Notes under the pieces: generated by a model
Seen by the model: the letters and a program-made list of their open reading frames with translations, nothing else
Database searches by the model: none
Told to the model about the DNA's origin: nothing
Assembly: GCA_031292055.1 (NCBI GenBank)
Contig: JARLHV010000123.1
Location: 29,426-93,425, forward strand
Source: Desulfosporosinus sp.
GTDB taxonomy: Bacteria; Bacillota; Desulfitobacteriia; Desulfitobacteriales; Desulfitobacteriaceae
DNA: 64,000 bases
Direction of reading: 5' to 3'
Made by a program: the position numbers and the translations under genes
Shown here: piece after piece, positions 26,721 to 35,229 of the stretch
How the letters are laid out: every line of letters starts with the position of its first letter
Numbering within the stretch: the stretch's first letter is position 1

Positions 26721-29700
26721 TTGAAAATCGCGGATATATCCATACGTCGCCCTGTTACGATCAGCATGATTATGCTGGTTGCCATTCTTATCGGGGTTAT
26801 CGCCATGACGGGGTTACCTCTGGAACTTATGCCGACAATGGATTTGCCGATCGCCTCGGTATCGACATCCTTTCCCGGAGCAACGCCGTCAGAGGTTGAA
26901 CAGCAGGTTACAAAACCAATTGAGGAGGTGCTCCAGAGTTTATCTGGAGTGCAGGAGATTGATTCTACGTCAACAGCAGGTTCTAGCCGAGTAAGGGTAA
27001 ATTTTAACTATGGTTTGGATATGGGTCAACAGGTGGAAACGATGCGCAGTCTCGTTAACCGCGTTGTTAACAAATTACCTACTGATGCGACAACTCCGAT
27101 CGTCCAACAGTTTGACCCCAGTAGTCAGCCAATTATGTTGATAACGTTATCTGGAGGTAAGACGGTTGCGGATATTTCCGACGTAGCTGACAATCTTATT
27201 TCCCCTGCTCTTCAGCACGTGGATGGGGTGGCGACAGTCAGCGTGATTGGAGATTTGACTCGCCAGATTACGGTCGAGGTTGACCCTGCAAAACTTAATT
27301 ATTACAACTTATCGATAGTACAGATAACTCAAGCGTTATCTGCCGCAAATTATGCCGCGGATGTCGGTCAGGCCCAACGTGGAACCCAATTAATTCCACT
27401 CAAAGTCGATGGACAATTCAGCTCCACTCAAGATTTGCTCAAGGTTCCTTTGAGTTTAGGCAAGACAAGTATCTCCGTGGGTGATGTCGCCACAGTGAAA
27501 GATGGCTTTCAAGATGTTACCCTCATTGCCCAAGTTGATGATAAACCTACGGTGGCTTTTAGTATCCAACAGTCCAGCGATGCCAATACGGTTAATGTAT
27601 CCAATGGTGTTCATAAGGCCTTGGACAGCCTAAACAAACAGCTTCCTCAGGGTATGAAAATCACAGTGATTACCGATTCGGCCCAGGGGATACTACAGGC
27701 GGTACATTTAGTCACGGAACATACACTCTTGGGTTTTATACTGGGAATTATTTTAATGCTTCTGATCTTGCGGAGTGTACGAACGACAACCGTTATAGCT
27801 GTAGCTATTCCAATTTCAGTTTTGACGGCGTTTATTCTGATGTCCGCTTATCATCTGACGATTAATACCATTACTTTAGGTAGTCTTGGCATTGCCTTAG
27901 GCTCTCTGGTGGACTTTTCTGTAGTAGTGCTAGAGAGCATTTTCCGGGCCAGACAGATGGGTTTAGGCCCTAAAGAGGCGGCTAGTGTGGGAACTAAAGA
28001 AGTTGGAACAGCGGTAATGGTGGCTGCAATGGCCCAGATATGCGTCTTTGCACCTTCGTTATTTACCGGTGGAATTGCTGGTCAACTTTTTGGGCCGATG
28101 GCGCTAACTGTCACCTTCTCGCATATTGTAGCCCTTGTCGTGGCTCTGACTCTCACTCCCATGTTAGCATCCAAGCTTCTCACCGGAGCGCGTTTCACGC
28201 AGGAGGAGACAATCCCGGGCTTGACTGCTCCGTTCCGACTCTGGGCCCCTTTTGATTGGTTCGGACGAGGAATGCATGATGTGACAACGGCTTATCAACG
28301 GATTTTAGGCTGGAGCCTTAAGCATCGGCTGACAGTGGTTATTTTGGCTTTTGCCCTCTTTGTGTCTATAATTCCAATTTATAGTCAGATCGGTTCAGAA
28401 CTTATGCCAACGTCCACGAGCAACCAGATCACAGTATCACTAACGCTTGCTCCAGGCACGGCCCTTGATCAAACGGCCAAGGTTGTTCAAGAGGTTGAGA
28501 ACCGGATTCGCCAACATATGAAAAACGTGAGTTCGGTCTATGAACAGATAGGAACTGCATCGGGAGCAAGTCAGGCCTCAACAAATACTGCTCAGCTTAC
28601 AGTAACTGTAAATTTAACCGGGAAGCAATCAATTACTCTGCTGGCCAATCAACTTCAGCCGTATATCAGTAATATCCCAGGAGCAAAAATAAATGCTGCA
28701 GCGGCAGTATTAGGGCGAGGATCATCTGGCGCTCAGGTCGGCGTGGATATTTCCGGGCCAGACTTGAATACTTTGGCCTTGTTAAGTAATCAGGTCGCTC
28801 AAATTATGACTGAGATGCCATCCTTACGGTATGTAGATAACCAACTGGAAACCGGGCAGCCAAGCTATAAATTGAAGCTTGATCAGGGTAGTCTCGTTCA
28901 AAACGGTCTTACGGAGCAGCAGGTTGTTAACGCTTTGCACACTGCGTTTCAAGGAAGTACCGCCAGCACGTTTTATCAGGGTGACAATGGTTATAATGTT
29001 GTGGTTCAGTATCCGGAAACTTATGCCCAAGATATAACCAAACTAACTCAAGTGACGATCATGAATTCAAATGGTCAGGCGATTCCTTTGACCCAAGTGG
29101 CCACTATGATTCTCTCAAATGAGCCGACGGTTGTTGAACACATTGCTGGAGTACGTAATGTGAGCGTTCAGGCGAACGTTTTCGGAACCTCCACAGGACA
29201 AGTGCAGGCTGCTTTGACCCAGCGCTTTAAAGCTCTGCAAGTCCCGGCCGGTTACACGCTCGGATTTGGTCAGAACGGCCGCAACCAGACCCAGGCCTTT
29301 AGTGCGTTGGGTAATGGTTTACTAGCTTCAATCGTTTTAGTCTATATGGTTATGGCAGGCATGTTTGAATCTCTGCTCACCCCTTTTGTGATTATGTTTT
29401 CCTTACCACCAACCTTTGTTGGGGCTATAATTGGTCTCTATTTGACACACAATACTCTGAACATCAACTCTATGATGGGCATGGTTATGCTGGTTGGTCT
29501 TGTGACCAACAATGCCATTGTGCTCGTGGATTATACGAACCAACTTCGAGCTAAGGGGCAACCTTTGAGTGAGGCCTTAATGCAGGCGGGATCGATCCGG
29601 CTGAGGCCTATTATTCTCACGACAGTCACAAATGTGGCGGCCATGTTGCCACTGCTCATTCTGGGCGGAAGTGGTACAGAGACCCTTTCTTCCATGGCAG

Positions 29701-29840
29701 CGGTCATTACTTTTGGGCTATCGCTCTCAACTTTAGTAACCCTTGTTCTCGTTCCAGTTATGTATGTAAATATGGACAATTTACTGAAAAAAATGCCGGG
29801 CAAGAAAAATCAAGCGCCCATCATCCCAGAATCTTTCTAA
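26721..29840 (+). CDS. RND family efflux transporter (AcrB/MdtB-like)
   Basis: The protein has 1039 residues with the usual twelve helices and two large extracytoplasmic loops. It starts MKIADISIRRPVTISMIM (TTG start with AAAGGCGGGAG upstream). Recognisable segments are FPGATPSEVEQQVTKPIEE, the HLTINTITLGSLGIALGSLVD region of helix 4 and VTNNAIVLVDYTNQL near the end. It is a proton-driven drug or metabolite exporter. The gene follows its adaptor by 34 bases, with no outer-membrane factor gene nearby, as expected for a Gram-positive-type cell. Confidence 0.95.
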   Translation: MKIADISIRRPVTISMIMLVAILIGVIAMTGLPLELMPTMDLPIASVSTSFPGATPSEVEQQVTKPIEEVLQSLSGVQEIDSTSTAGSSRVRVNFNYGLDMGQQVETMRSLVNRVVNKLPTDATTPIVQQFDPSSQPIMLITLSGGKTVADISDVADNLISPALQHVDGVATVSVIGDLTRQITVEVDPAKLNYYNLSIVQITQALSAANYAADVGQAQRGTQLIPLKVDGQFSSTQDLLKVPLSLGKTSISVGDVATVKDGFQDVTLIAQVDDKPTVAFSIQQSSDANTVNVSNGVHKALDSLNKQLPQGMKITVITDSAQGILQAVHLVTEHTLLGFILGIILMLLILRSVRTTTVIAVAIPISVLTAFILMSAYHLTINTITLGSLGIALGSLVDFSVVVLESIFRARQMGLGPKEAASVGTKEVGTAVMVAAMAQICVFAPSLFTGGIAGQLFGPMALTVTFSHIVALVVALTLTPMLASKLLTGARFTQEETIPGLTAPFRLWAPFDWFGRGMHDVTTAYQRILGWSLKHRLTVVILAFALFVSIIPIYSQIGSELMPTSTSNQITVSLTLAPGTALDQTAKVVQEVENRIRQHMKNVSSVYEQIGTASGASQASTNTAQLTVTVNLTGKQSITLLANQLQPYISNIPGAKINAAAAVLGRGSSGAQVGVDISGPDLNTLALLSNQVAQIMTEMPSLRYVDNQLETGQPSYKLKLDQGSLVQNGLTEQQVVNALHTAFQGSTASTFYQGDNGYNVVVQYPETYAQDITKLTQVTIMNSNGQAIPLTQVATMILSNEPTVVEHIAGVRNVSVQANVFGTSTGQVQAALTQRFKALQVPAGYTLGFGQNGRNQTQAFSALGNGLLASIVLVYMVMAGMFESLLTPFVIMFSLPPTFVGAIIGLYLTHNTLNINSMMGMVMLVGLVTNNAIVLVDYTNQLRAKGQPLSEALMQAGSIRLRPIILTTVTNVAAMLPLLILGGSGTETLSSMAAVITFGLSLSTLVTLVLVPVMYVNMDNLLKKMPGKKNQAPIIPESF

Positions 29841-29901
29841 GAACCGATGGATTGCAGCTATTAATAGTTAGAAAGCGGCTTCAACGGCAGATTATCTGTA
29901 A

Positions 29902-29938
29902 AAATAGGTTGTCACTGGAAGAGTGACAACCTATTTTT
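29902..29938 (+). terminator. Intrinsic terminator after the RND gene
   Basis: AAATAGGTTGTCAC pairs with GTGACAACCTATTT around a 7-base loop, and the stem runs into a T stretch. Confidence 0.88.
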
Positions 29939-30079
29939 GTTTAAAAAAGAAGGCCAAGCCTTAAACGAATGAGGATATAATCGTTGCTTTAGGTTTAAAA
30001 AATTTAACAAGTACCGTTGCCCTTGAATAGTATGGAGAGTTGGAAAGCGTAAATTTTTATCATTCAAGGGGGGGTACAA

Positions 30080-30712
30080 ATGCATATAGTTTCTTCACTA
30101 TTTTTAGGTCTTGCGGCAAACTTGGATAACCTTGGGGTAGGTATTAGTTATGGAGTTCAAAAAATTCGTATTCCATATCTCTCGAATTTCCTAATAGCTC
30201 TGTTATCAGGCATAATTACGGCCGTTTCCGTTTGGGCAGGACATTTTCTTAGTCAATATATTGCGGTAGCAGGTGAGATTGGAGCATTAATGATCGTGGC
30301 CATAGGAGTTTGGGTTGCTTTACATAAGACGTCTATAAACAGTAGTTTACCAGCAGCACTTCCGGTAATGAAGACATATTCAGTTCCAATCAAGGCTTTG
30401 AGTTGTGTTATCCAAATTACTAAAAACCCGTCGGCGGCTGATCTGGATGCGAATGGTTTTATTTCAACTAAAGAAGCCATGGCATTAGGCTTAAGTTTAT
30501 CATTCAACTGTATTGCTACGGGAGTTGGGGCAGGACTTACAGGGCTGGCCCCGCTTCCAGCGGCAATTTCAGTTTTTATCTTCAGTATGGTGACGATCAG
30601 TGCGGGATATTTAATCGGGTGGAAAACCACATCAAATCGATTTGAGTATTTATCTCAGGTGATTTCAGGAGCCTTACTGATTTTAATTGGAATTTATGAA
30701 CTGTTAAATTAG
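30080..30712 (+). CDS. ytaF: Sporulation membrane protein YtaF (MntP-like)
   Basis: The protein has 210 residues with six membrane helices in two repeats. AANLDNLGVGISYGV near the start and SFNCIATGVGAG in the second half are the paired helices of the MntP/YtaF fold. Between them lies an EF-hand-like loop, DLDANGFISTKEAM, typical of YtaF. YtaF is made during sporulation; its transport substrate is unproven. GGGGGGT precedes the ATG. Confidence 0.9.
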   Translation: MHIVSSLFLGLAANLDNLGVGISYGVQKIRIPYLSNFLIALLSGIITAVSVWAGHFLSQYIAVAGEIGALMIVAIGVWVALHKTSINSSLPAALPVMKTYSVPIKALSCVIQITKNPSAADLDANGFISTKEAMALGLSLSFNCIATGVGAGLTGLAPLPAAISVFIFSMVTISAGYLIGWKTTSNRFEYLSQVISGALLILIGIYELLN

Positions 30713-30826
30713 AGGTGCGTTGGGTATTCCGAAGTTTTAAAGTTATCTGGAAACTTTGGCACAGGAAGCTTATAAAATGTCTTCATTGTTATACGATTCT
30801 AAAGAGTTTTAGGTTGTCAAGAAATA

Positions 30827-30854
30827 AAAAAGGCGCTTATTCAGCGTCCTTTTT
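30827..30854. terminator. Bidirectional terminator hairpin
   Basis: AAAAAGGCGCT pairs with AGCG-T-CCTTTTT (one bulged T). It overlaps the stop of the reverse-strand gene and can end transcription from both sides. Confidence 0.6.
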
Positions 30855-31046
30855 AAACGTTTGTTCATCATCATTCCAGAATGCACCACCAGGCCTTAGT
30901 GCTTCGTTACTAAGTATTTCCATTTCTCCTTCGCGTAGCGCAGTGTCAAAAAAGTGTTCGATTGTAATACCTAATTTTTTACATACATAGTTAAGCCGTT
31001 GACGTTTTTCATCCGAGACTGGGATCATCAGATATTGCACCTTCAT
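30837..31046 (-). CDS. Small hypothetical protein, possible DNA-binding
   Basis: The 69-residue frame has AGGTGAT 5 bases before its ATG and a terminator at its end, both signs of a real gene. The sequence VSDEKRQRLNYVCKKLGITIEHFFDTALREGEMEIL reads as a short strand followed by two helices, resembling a ribbon-helix-helix regulator, but I cannot assign a family. It is monocistronic and convergent with ytaF. Confidence 0.6.
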   Translation of the reverse strand: MKVQYLMIPVSDEKRQRLNYVCKKLGITIEHFFDTALREGEMEILSNEALRPGGAFWNDDEQTFKKDAE

Positions 31047-31238
31047 AATATATCACCTCTAAGTATAGAAAGTTCTACGAGAAAAAAGAATTTCCTGCAT
31101 GAAATGAGTGAATTACTTAGAAAATTCATGATGAACTAATCCAAGCAGATGTAGTGCTTAAAATAGTAGCCTGAGTAGGTAGTATTTAATAGTCAAAGAG
31201 AAGATGGTCAGCTTTTTCCTTCTGGGTCTTGATAGTTT

Positions 31239-31565
31239 CTTCATACTACGATCACGGAATGGTAACATATATATGTTATAATAAATATCAAATAGACTAT
31301 ATAATGGAATACTGATAAATTTTTGTAAGAGATAGGAGGTTAGTGCCTTGGAGATAGACATTTTGTTAAATGAGATAGCACTCTATCGATGCCAGATGAA
31401 TCGATTCACTCAGGGTAAAAGTAGAACAGATCCCGATGTAATAAAATTGAGTCAAGGATTAGACAGTTTGATACATGAGTATTTTGACTTTCGCAAAACG
31501 TTAGAGAAGTCTTCCCATTATAAGGTTTAACATAGTCTTCATACAAAGTTCATGGAACGGTAACA
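31239..31565. repeat. 29-bp direct repeat flanking the Spo0E-like gene
   Basis: The segments 31239-31267 and 31537-31565 share 24 of 29 bases, including CTTCATAC at the start and GGTAACA at the end. One lies upstream and one just downstream of the small gene between them. Confidence 0.5.
31348..31530 (+). CDS. Spo0E-like sporulation regulatory phosphatase
   Basis: The 60-residue protein starts with TTG after a strong ATAGGAGGT site. Two helices and the LSQGLDSLIHEYF motif match the Spo0E family, whose members dephosphorylate Spo0A~P and delay sporulation. Size is normal. A TATAAT lies at 31277-31282, about 65 bases upstream. Confidence 0.82.
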   Translation: MEIDILLNEIALYRCQMNRFTQGKSRTDPDVIKLSQGLDSLIHEYFDFRKTLEKSSHYKV

Positions 31566-31662
31566 AATTTAGTTTATGATCGATATAACAGATAAACACC
31601 CGTTACTTTAACGGTTAAAATAAAAGTTTTCCTTTTGATTAGGTTTCTTCCTTTCTTTTTTT

Positions 31663-31704
31663 CATGGCCCCTCCTTCATGGCCCCTCCTTCATGGCCCCT
31701 CCTA
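31663..31704. repeat. Three tandem copies of a 14-bp unit
   Basis: The unit CATGGCCCCTCCTT occurs three times without gaps (31663, 31677 and 31691; the last copy ends in A). The third copy supplies the left arm of the terminator that follows. Confidence 0.85.
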
Positions 31705-31720
31705 GTGAGGGGCCTTTTTT
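31694..31720 (+). terminator. Intrinsic terminator with two spare left arms
   Basis: GGCCCCT (31694-31700) pairs with AGGGGCC (31708-31714), followed by six T. The same right arm could pair with either upstream copy of the 14-bp repeat. Confidence 0.8.
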
Positions 31721-31796
31721 GTAGGCAAGAAGAATAATTTTAAGCATAGTTTAGTTTAAAATTGCAAGTTGTATATTGTATTAAGTTTGGGAACTC

Positions 31797-31825
31797 TAGA
31801 CATAGTTGCCTCCGAAAACTATAAT
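31797..31825 (+). promoter_or_regulatory. Promoter of amtB
   Basis: TAGACA (31797-31802) and TATAAT (31820-31825) with exactly 17 bases between them make a near-consensus vegetative promoter. The predicted RNA would start near 31832. Confidence 0.65.
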
Positions 31826-31832
31826 GATAGTG

Positions 31833-31916
31833 CTTGTGAAAATCAAGTAGAGCAACGGAGCTCTAAGAAGCGTTTTAAAGTTATTTAATTACGCTTTTTA
31901 GAGTTCCGTTTTTTTA
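31833..31916 (+). promoter_or_regulatory. amtB leader: antiterminator / terminator (ANTAR-like attenuator)
   Basis: A 19-bp stem with two G-U pairs joins 31854-31872 to 31892-31910 and runs into a T tract, 22 bases before the amtB start. Its left arm overlaps a competing hairpin in which TAGAGC (31848-31853) and GCTCTA (31860-31865) close a hexaloop AACGGA, with A at position 1 and G at position 4. That is the hallmark of ANTAR-bound RNA. A first, weaker hairpin (CTTG/CAAG, 31833-31847) sits in front but has a 7-base loop that departs from the ANTAR pattern. Confidence 0.6.
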
Positions 31917-31937
31917 GGAAAAAAAGGAGGGGGATTT

Positions 31938-33200
31938 ATGACAACTTTAAACGCCGGGGATGTTTCTTTTATATTCTTATGTACTATTTTAGTCTTTTTA
32001 ATGACGCCTGGATTGGCCTTATTCTATGGAGGGATGGTTAGGAAACGTAATGTCCTATCTATTATGATGCATAGTTTTGCTGCTATAGGGTTGGTCACGG
32101 TTATTTGGGTACTTTTTGGATATTCTCTAGCCTTTGGACCGGACCACGGACATTTAATAGGTGGTCTTGATTGGGCAGGGCTTAAAGGGGTTGGACTTGC
32201 GCCTAACTCAAATTATGCCCCGACAATTCCCCATTTATTGTTCTTTATGTTCCAATTGATGTTTGCGATCATTACCCCGGCGGTGATTAGTGGAGCAACC
32301 GCTGAAAGATTACGCTTCCCAGCATTTATTATGTTTGTGATCGTTTGGAGTATATTTGTCTATATACCGCTAGCGCATTGGGTTTGGGGATTCGGCGGAT
32401 GGATGCGTAATCTCGGCGTATTGGATTTTGCCGGTGGTACGGTTGTAGAAATGGCTTCTGGAGTGTCAGGTTTGGTAGCCGCGATGGTGATAGGCAAACG
32501 ATTAAAAGTGGGATATGAGTGGAATATTCCTCATCATATGCCAAACGTTCTTTTGGGAGGTGGACTGTTGTGGTTTGGTTGGTTTGGGTTTAACGCAGGG
32601 GGGGCTATGGGGGCAAATGGCGTGGCAGTACTTGCGCTTGCTACAACCCAGATAGCTGGAGCAGCCGGCATGATAGGGTGGGCTCTTGTCGAATGGCTTC
32701 ATCGTCGTCAAATAACAGTTTTCGGTGCGGTTAGCGGAATTATTGCCGCATTAGTGGCTATCACGCCGGCTGCAGGATTTGTCTCAACAGGTAGTTCGCT
32801 CATAATTGGATTTATTGCCGGAGTAGTCTGTTATTTGGCGGTCAGTGTTCTCAAGGCCAAGCTGGGATATGATGATGCTTTAGATGTTTTCGGTATCCAT
32901 GGTATTGGGGGGACCTGGGGTATAATAGCTACAGGAATTTTCGCGGATCTAAGTCTTAATCCTCAAGGTAAAAACGGTTTAATTAATGGAGGAGGAATTA
33001 GCCCTGTTTTAATCCAACTCCTTGCAGTTATCGTAACTTATTTGTTTACCGGCGTGATGACGTTGTTAATTTTGAAGGGAATAGCTATAGTTACACCACT
33101 TCGGGCAACAGATGACGAGCAAGTTAACGGGTTAGATTTAACTCAACATAGAGAAACTGCCTATCCTGATTTTGAACTTGGTGAGACTGTTTCTATTTAA
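31938..33200 (+). CDS. amtB: Ammonium transporter AmtB with Glu/His pair
   Basis: The protein has 420 residues with eleven membrane helices and the Amt signature (DFAGGTVV, GIHGIGGTWG). In most Amt proteins two pore histidines lie about 150 residues apart; here the first is Glu171 and the second His321, exactly 150 apart. The cytoplasmic tail is about 35 residues long. It conducts ammonium into the cell and is normally controlled by GlnK, encoded on the opposite strand with its stop overlapping this one. AAGGAGGGG precedes the ATG. Expression is probably governed by the leader attenuator. Confidence 0.94.
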   Translation: MTTLNAGDVSFIFLCTILVFLMTPGLALFYGGMVRKRNVLSIMMHSFAAIGLVTVIWVLFGYSLAFGPDHGHLIGGLDWAGLKGVGLAPNSNYAPTIPHLLFFMFQLMFAIITPAVISGATAERLRFPAFIMFVIVWSIFVYIPLAHWVWGFGGWMRNLGVLDFAGGTVVEMASGVSGLVAAMVIGKRLKVGYEWNIPHHMPNVLLGGGLLWFGWFGFNAGGAMGANGVAVLALATTQIAGAAGMIGWALVEWLHRRQITVFGAVSGIIAALVAITPAAGFVSTGSSLIIGFIAGVVCYLAVSVLKAKLGYDDALDVFGIHGIGGTWGIIATGIFADLSLNPQGKNGLINGGGISPVLIQLLAVIVTYLFTGVMTLLILKGIAIVTPLRATDDEQVNGLDLTQHRETAYPDFELGETVSI

Positions 33201-33535
33201 ACAGCATCGTCTCCGCGTTCGCTTGTTCTGATACGGATTGTATCCATTATATCAAACATAAAAATTTTACCGTCACCGAATTTTCCTGTTTTTGAGATAG
33301 TAATTATGGCAGCGATAACTTCATCGGCTTTCTCATTAGCAATAACTACCTCAAGTTTTATTTTTGGTAAAAGCTTGGTAACGATTTCTTGACCGCGGTA
33401 AATTTGAGTGTATCCTTTCTGATTTCCGAAACCTAAAACATTTGAGACAGTCATTCCTTTTATACCAAGGTCCGACAGAGCGTCCTTAACATCATTAAGT
33501 TTTTCTGGCCTAATGATAGCCTCGATTTTTTTCAT
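33197..33535 (-). CDS. glnK: Nitrogen regulatory protein P-II (GlnK/GlnB)
   Basis: The protein has 112 residues, normal for P-II. It opens MKKIEAIIRPEKL. The T-loop KGYTQIYRGQ contains the tyrosine that is uridylylated in many bacteria, and the C-terminal ISKTGKFGDGKIF binds ATP/ADP. It senses 2-oxoglutarate and adenylate and blocks AmtB. The ATG at 33535 has AAAAGGTGG upstream. It is convergent with amtB and shares 4 bases with it, instead of the usual glnK-amtB operon. Confidence 0.94.
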   Translation of the reverse strand: MKKIEAIIRPEKLNDVKDALSDLGIKGMTVSNVLGFGNQKGYTQIYRGQEIVTKLLPKIKLEVVIANEKADEVIAAIITISKTGKFGDGKIFMFDIMDTIRIRTSERGDDAV

Positions 33536-33643
33536 AGCGTGCCACCTTTTTCTAAATTTAACTATTCCTAAATCATAGAGAATTAGGTACAATCTATTTC
33601 ATTATATCAGAAAGTTTCCTTAGATAGAATCTTTTAAAACAAA

Positions 33644-33678
33644 AAGCCGAGCTTATGCTCGGCTCTGAGGTTTTTTTC
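33644..33678. terminator. Bidirectional terminator between glnK and the SAM riboswitch
   Basis: AAGCCGAGC (33644-33652) pairs with GCTCGGCT (33657-33664). On the minus strand it runs directly into a T-rich tract; on the plus strand a T run begins 6 bases later. It is the first plus-strand stop point after amtB. Confidence 0.7.
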
Positions 33679-33756
33679 TTCATTCCTGGTTGAGATTTCA
33701 TATTGACATGCTATAAGACTAATGTTAGACTCAGCGTAATGAAGTGAATAATGTAT

Positions 33757-33890
33757 GCTCTTATCCGGAGTGGTGGAGGGACTAGCCCAATGAAACCCGG
33801 CAACCCGCTTTTGCACGCAATGTTTTTATAGCTTGCACAAAGCATGGTGCTAATTCTTGCAGAAGAGAAGTCTTCTGGCAGATAAGAGGA
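33757..33890 (+). ncRNA. SAM-I (S-box) riboswitch
   Basis: The sequence carries the S-box core in order: the P1 arm CTCTTATC (33758-33765), GGAGGGACTAGCCC, ATGAAACCCGGCAACC, GGTGCTAATTCTTGCAGAA and the closing P1 arm GATAAGAG (33881-33888). It is followed by a terminator and then by the homocysteine synthesis genes, so high S-adenosylmethionine should switch them off. Confidence 0.96.
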
Positions 33891-33911
33891 GTGTCGATTA
33901 TATGTAATTTT

Positions 33912-33940
33912 GGCCTCTTCTATCTCAGAAGAGGCCTTTT
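33912..33940 (+). terminator. Terminator of the SAM riboswitch
   Basis: GGCCTCTTCT (33912-33921) pairs perfectly with AGAAGAGGCC (33927-33936) and runs into TTTT, 21 bases after the aptamer. Confidence 0.9.
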
Positions 33941-34027
33941 CTGTACCAATTAGCAGGTATACAGGAACTTACTCAGTGGAGTTTTACGCTCCATTGAGCT
34001 GCAACAAATCTGGAGGTGGGGACATTC

Positions 34028-35224
34028 ATGAGTGTTGAAAAGACGTACGCAGAGATTAATGCCAAGATTAAAGAAGGTCTCGCAGTCGTTGTGACTGCGG
34101 AGGAACTTATCGCCTTAGTGGCGGAAAAAGGTCTTTCTAAGGCAGCCCAAGAAGTTGATGTGGTAACAACGGGCACTTTTGCGCCAATGTGTTCCTCAGG
34201 TGCTTTTTTAAGCTTAGGGCATACAAAACCCCGGATGAAAATGCAGAAAGTATGGTTGAATGGGGTAGGGGCCTATACGGGGATAGCAGCAGTTGACGCC
34301 TATATTGGGGCAGCTGAGTTACCAGAAGATGACCCGCTGAACAGTAATTATCCTGGGGAATTCAGGTATGGTGGAGGCCACGTCATTCAAGATTTGGTCG
34401 CACGCAAACCGATTAAGCTCAAAGCTTTAGGGTATGGTACAGACTGTTACCCACGCCGGAATCTTGAAACGACTATTACACTGGACGAGATGAATGAAGC
34501 CATTCTCTTTAATCCCCGGAATGCTTATCAAAATTATAATTGTGCGGTGAACCTGACTGATCGCACGGTTTATACGTATATGGGAATGCTTAAACCTCAT
34601 CTAGGGAATGCCAACTTCTCCACTTCAGGACAACTGAGCCCACTGTTAAAGGACCCTTATTTTAAAACTATAGGGGTAGGTACGAAGATTTTTCTTGGCG
34701 GTGGGGTTGGGTATGTCGCTTGGAACGGCACGCAACATTTTCCATCGATGATGAGCGACTCGAGCCAAGAACTTGGCGGCGCAGGGGGGACACTTGCCGT
34801 CATGGGAGATCTTAAACAAATGAGCCCCAGGTGGCTTGTTGGCACCAGCTTTCTCGGGTATGGTGCAACGCTTAGTGTCGGGATTGGAGTTCCCATTCCT
34901 ATTCTCAATGAAGAAATTGCCAGGTATGCAGCTAAGACGGATGAAGAATTATTTGCTCCCATTGTTGATTATGGGGAAGCGTATCCCGCTTTTACACCAG
35001 GTAATCTGGGATATGTCAGTTATGCAGACCTGAAGAGCGGGAAGATTCAGGTAAACGGCAAGGAAATTATCTCGGCTCCTTTGTCGAGTATGCCACGTGC
35101 CCGTGAAATAGCCGCGACCTTAAAGAGCTGGATTCAGAAAGGCGAATTTCTGTTGACAGAGCCTGTTAAATCCCTGCCCTCACCTTCTGATGGCATTATA
35201 GCCCATAGTATAAAGGAGGATTGA
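34028..35224 (+). CDS. Homocysteine biosynthesis protein (HcyBio, formerly DUF39)
   Basis: The protein has 398 residues. Glycine-rich segments and conserved cysteines (FAPMCSSGAF, TDCYPRR, NYNCAVN) match the HcyBio family, which converts aspartate semialdehyde and sulfide to homocysteine in methanogens and many sulfate reducers, bypassing acetylated homoserine (family knowledge). The ATG at 34028 has GGAGGTGG upstream; an in-frame GTG at 34016 lies within that site. The SAM riboswitch upstream independently ties it to methionine synthesis. The next gene overlaps its stop or starts just after it. Confidence 0.92.
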   Translation: MSVEKTYAEINAKIKEGLAVVVTAEELIALVAEKGLSKAAQEVDVVTTGTFAPMCSSGAFLSLGHTKPRMKMQKVWLNGVGAYTGIAAVDAYIGAAELPEDDPLNSNYPGEFRYGGGHVIQDLVARKPIKLKALGYGTDCYPRRNLETTITLDEMNEAILFNPRNAYQNYNCAVNLTDRTVYTYMGMLKPHLGNANFSTSGQLSPLLKDPYFKTIGVGTKIFLGGGVGYVAWNGTQHFPSMMSDSSQELGGAGGTLAVMGDLKQMSPRWLVGTSFLGYGATLSVGIGVPIPILNEEIARYAAKTDEELFAPIVDYGEAYPAFTPGNLGYVSYADLKSGKIQVNGKEIISAPLSSMPRAREIAATLKSWIQKGEFLLTEPVKSLPSPSDGIIAHSIKED

Positions 35225-35229
35225 TTAAA

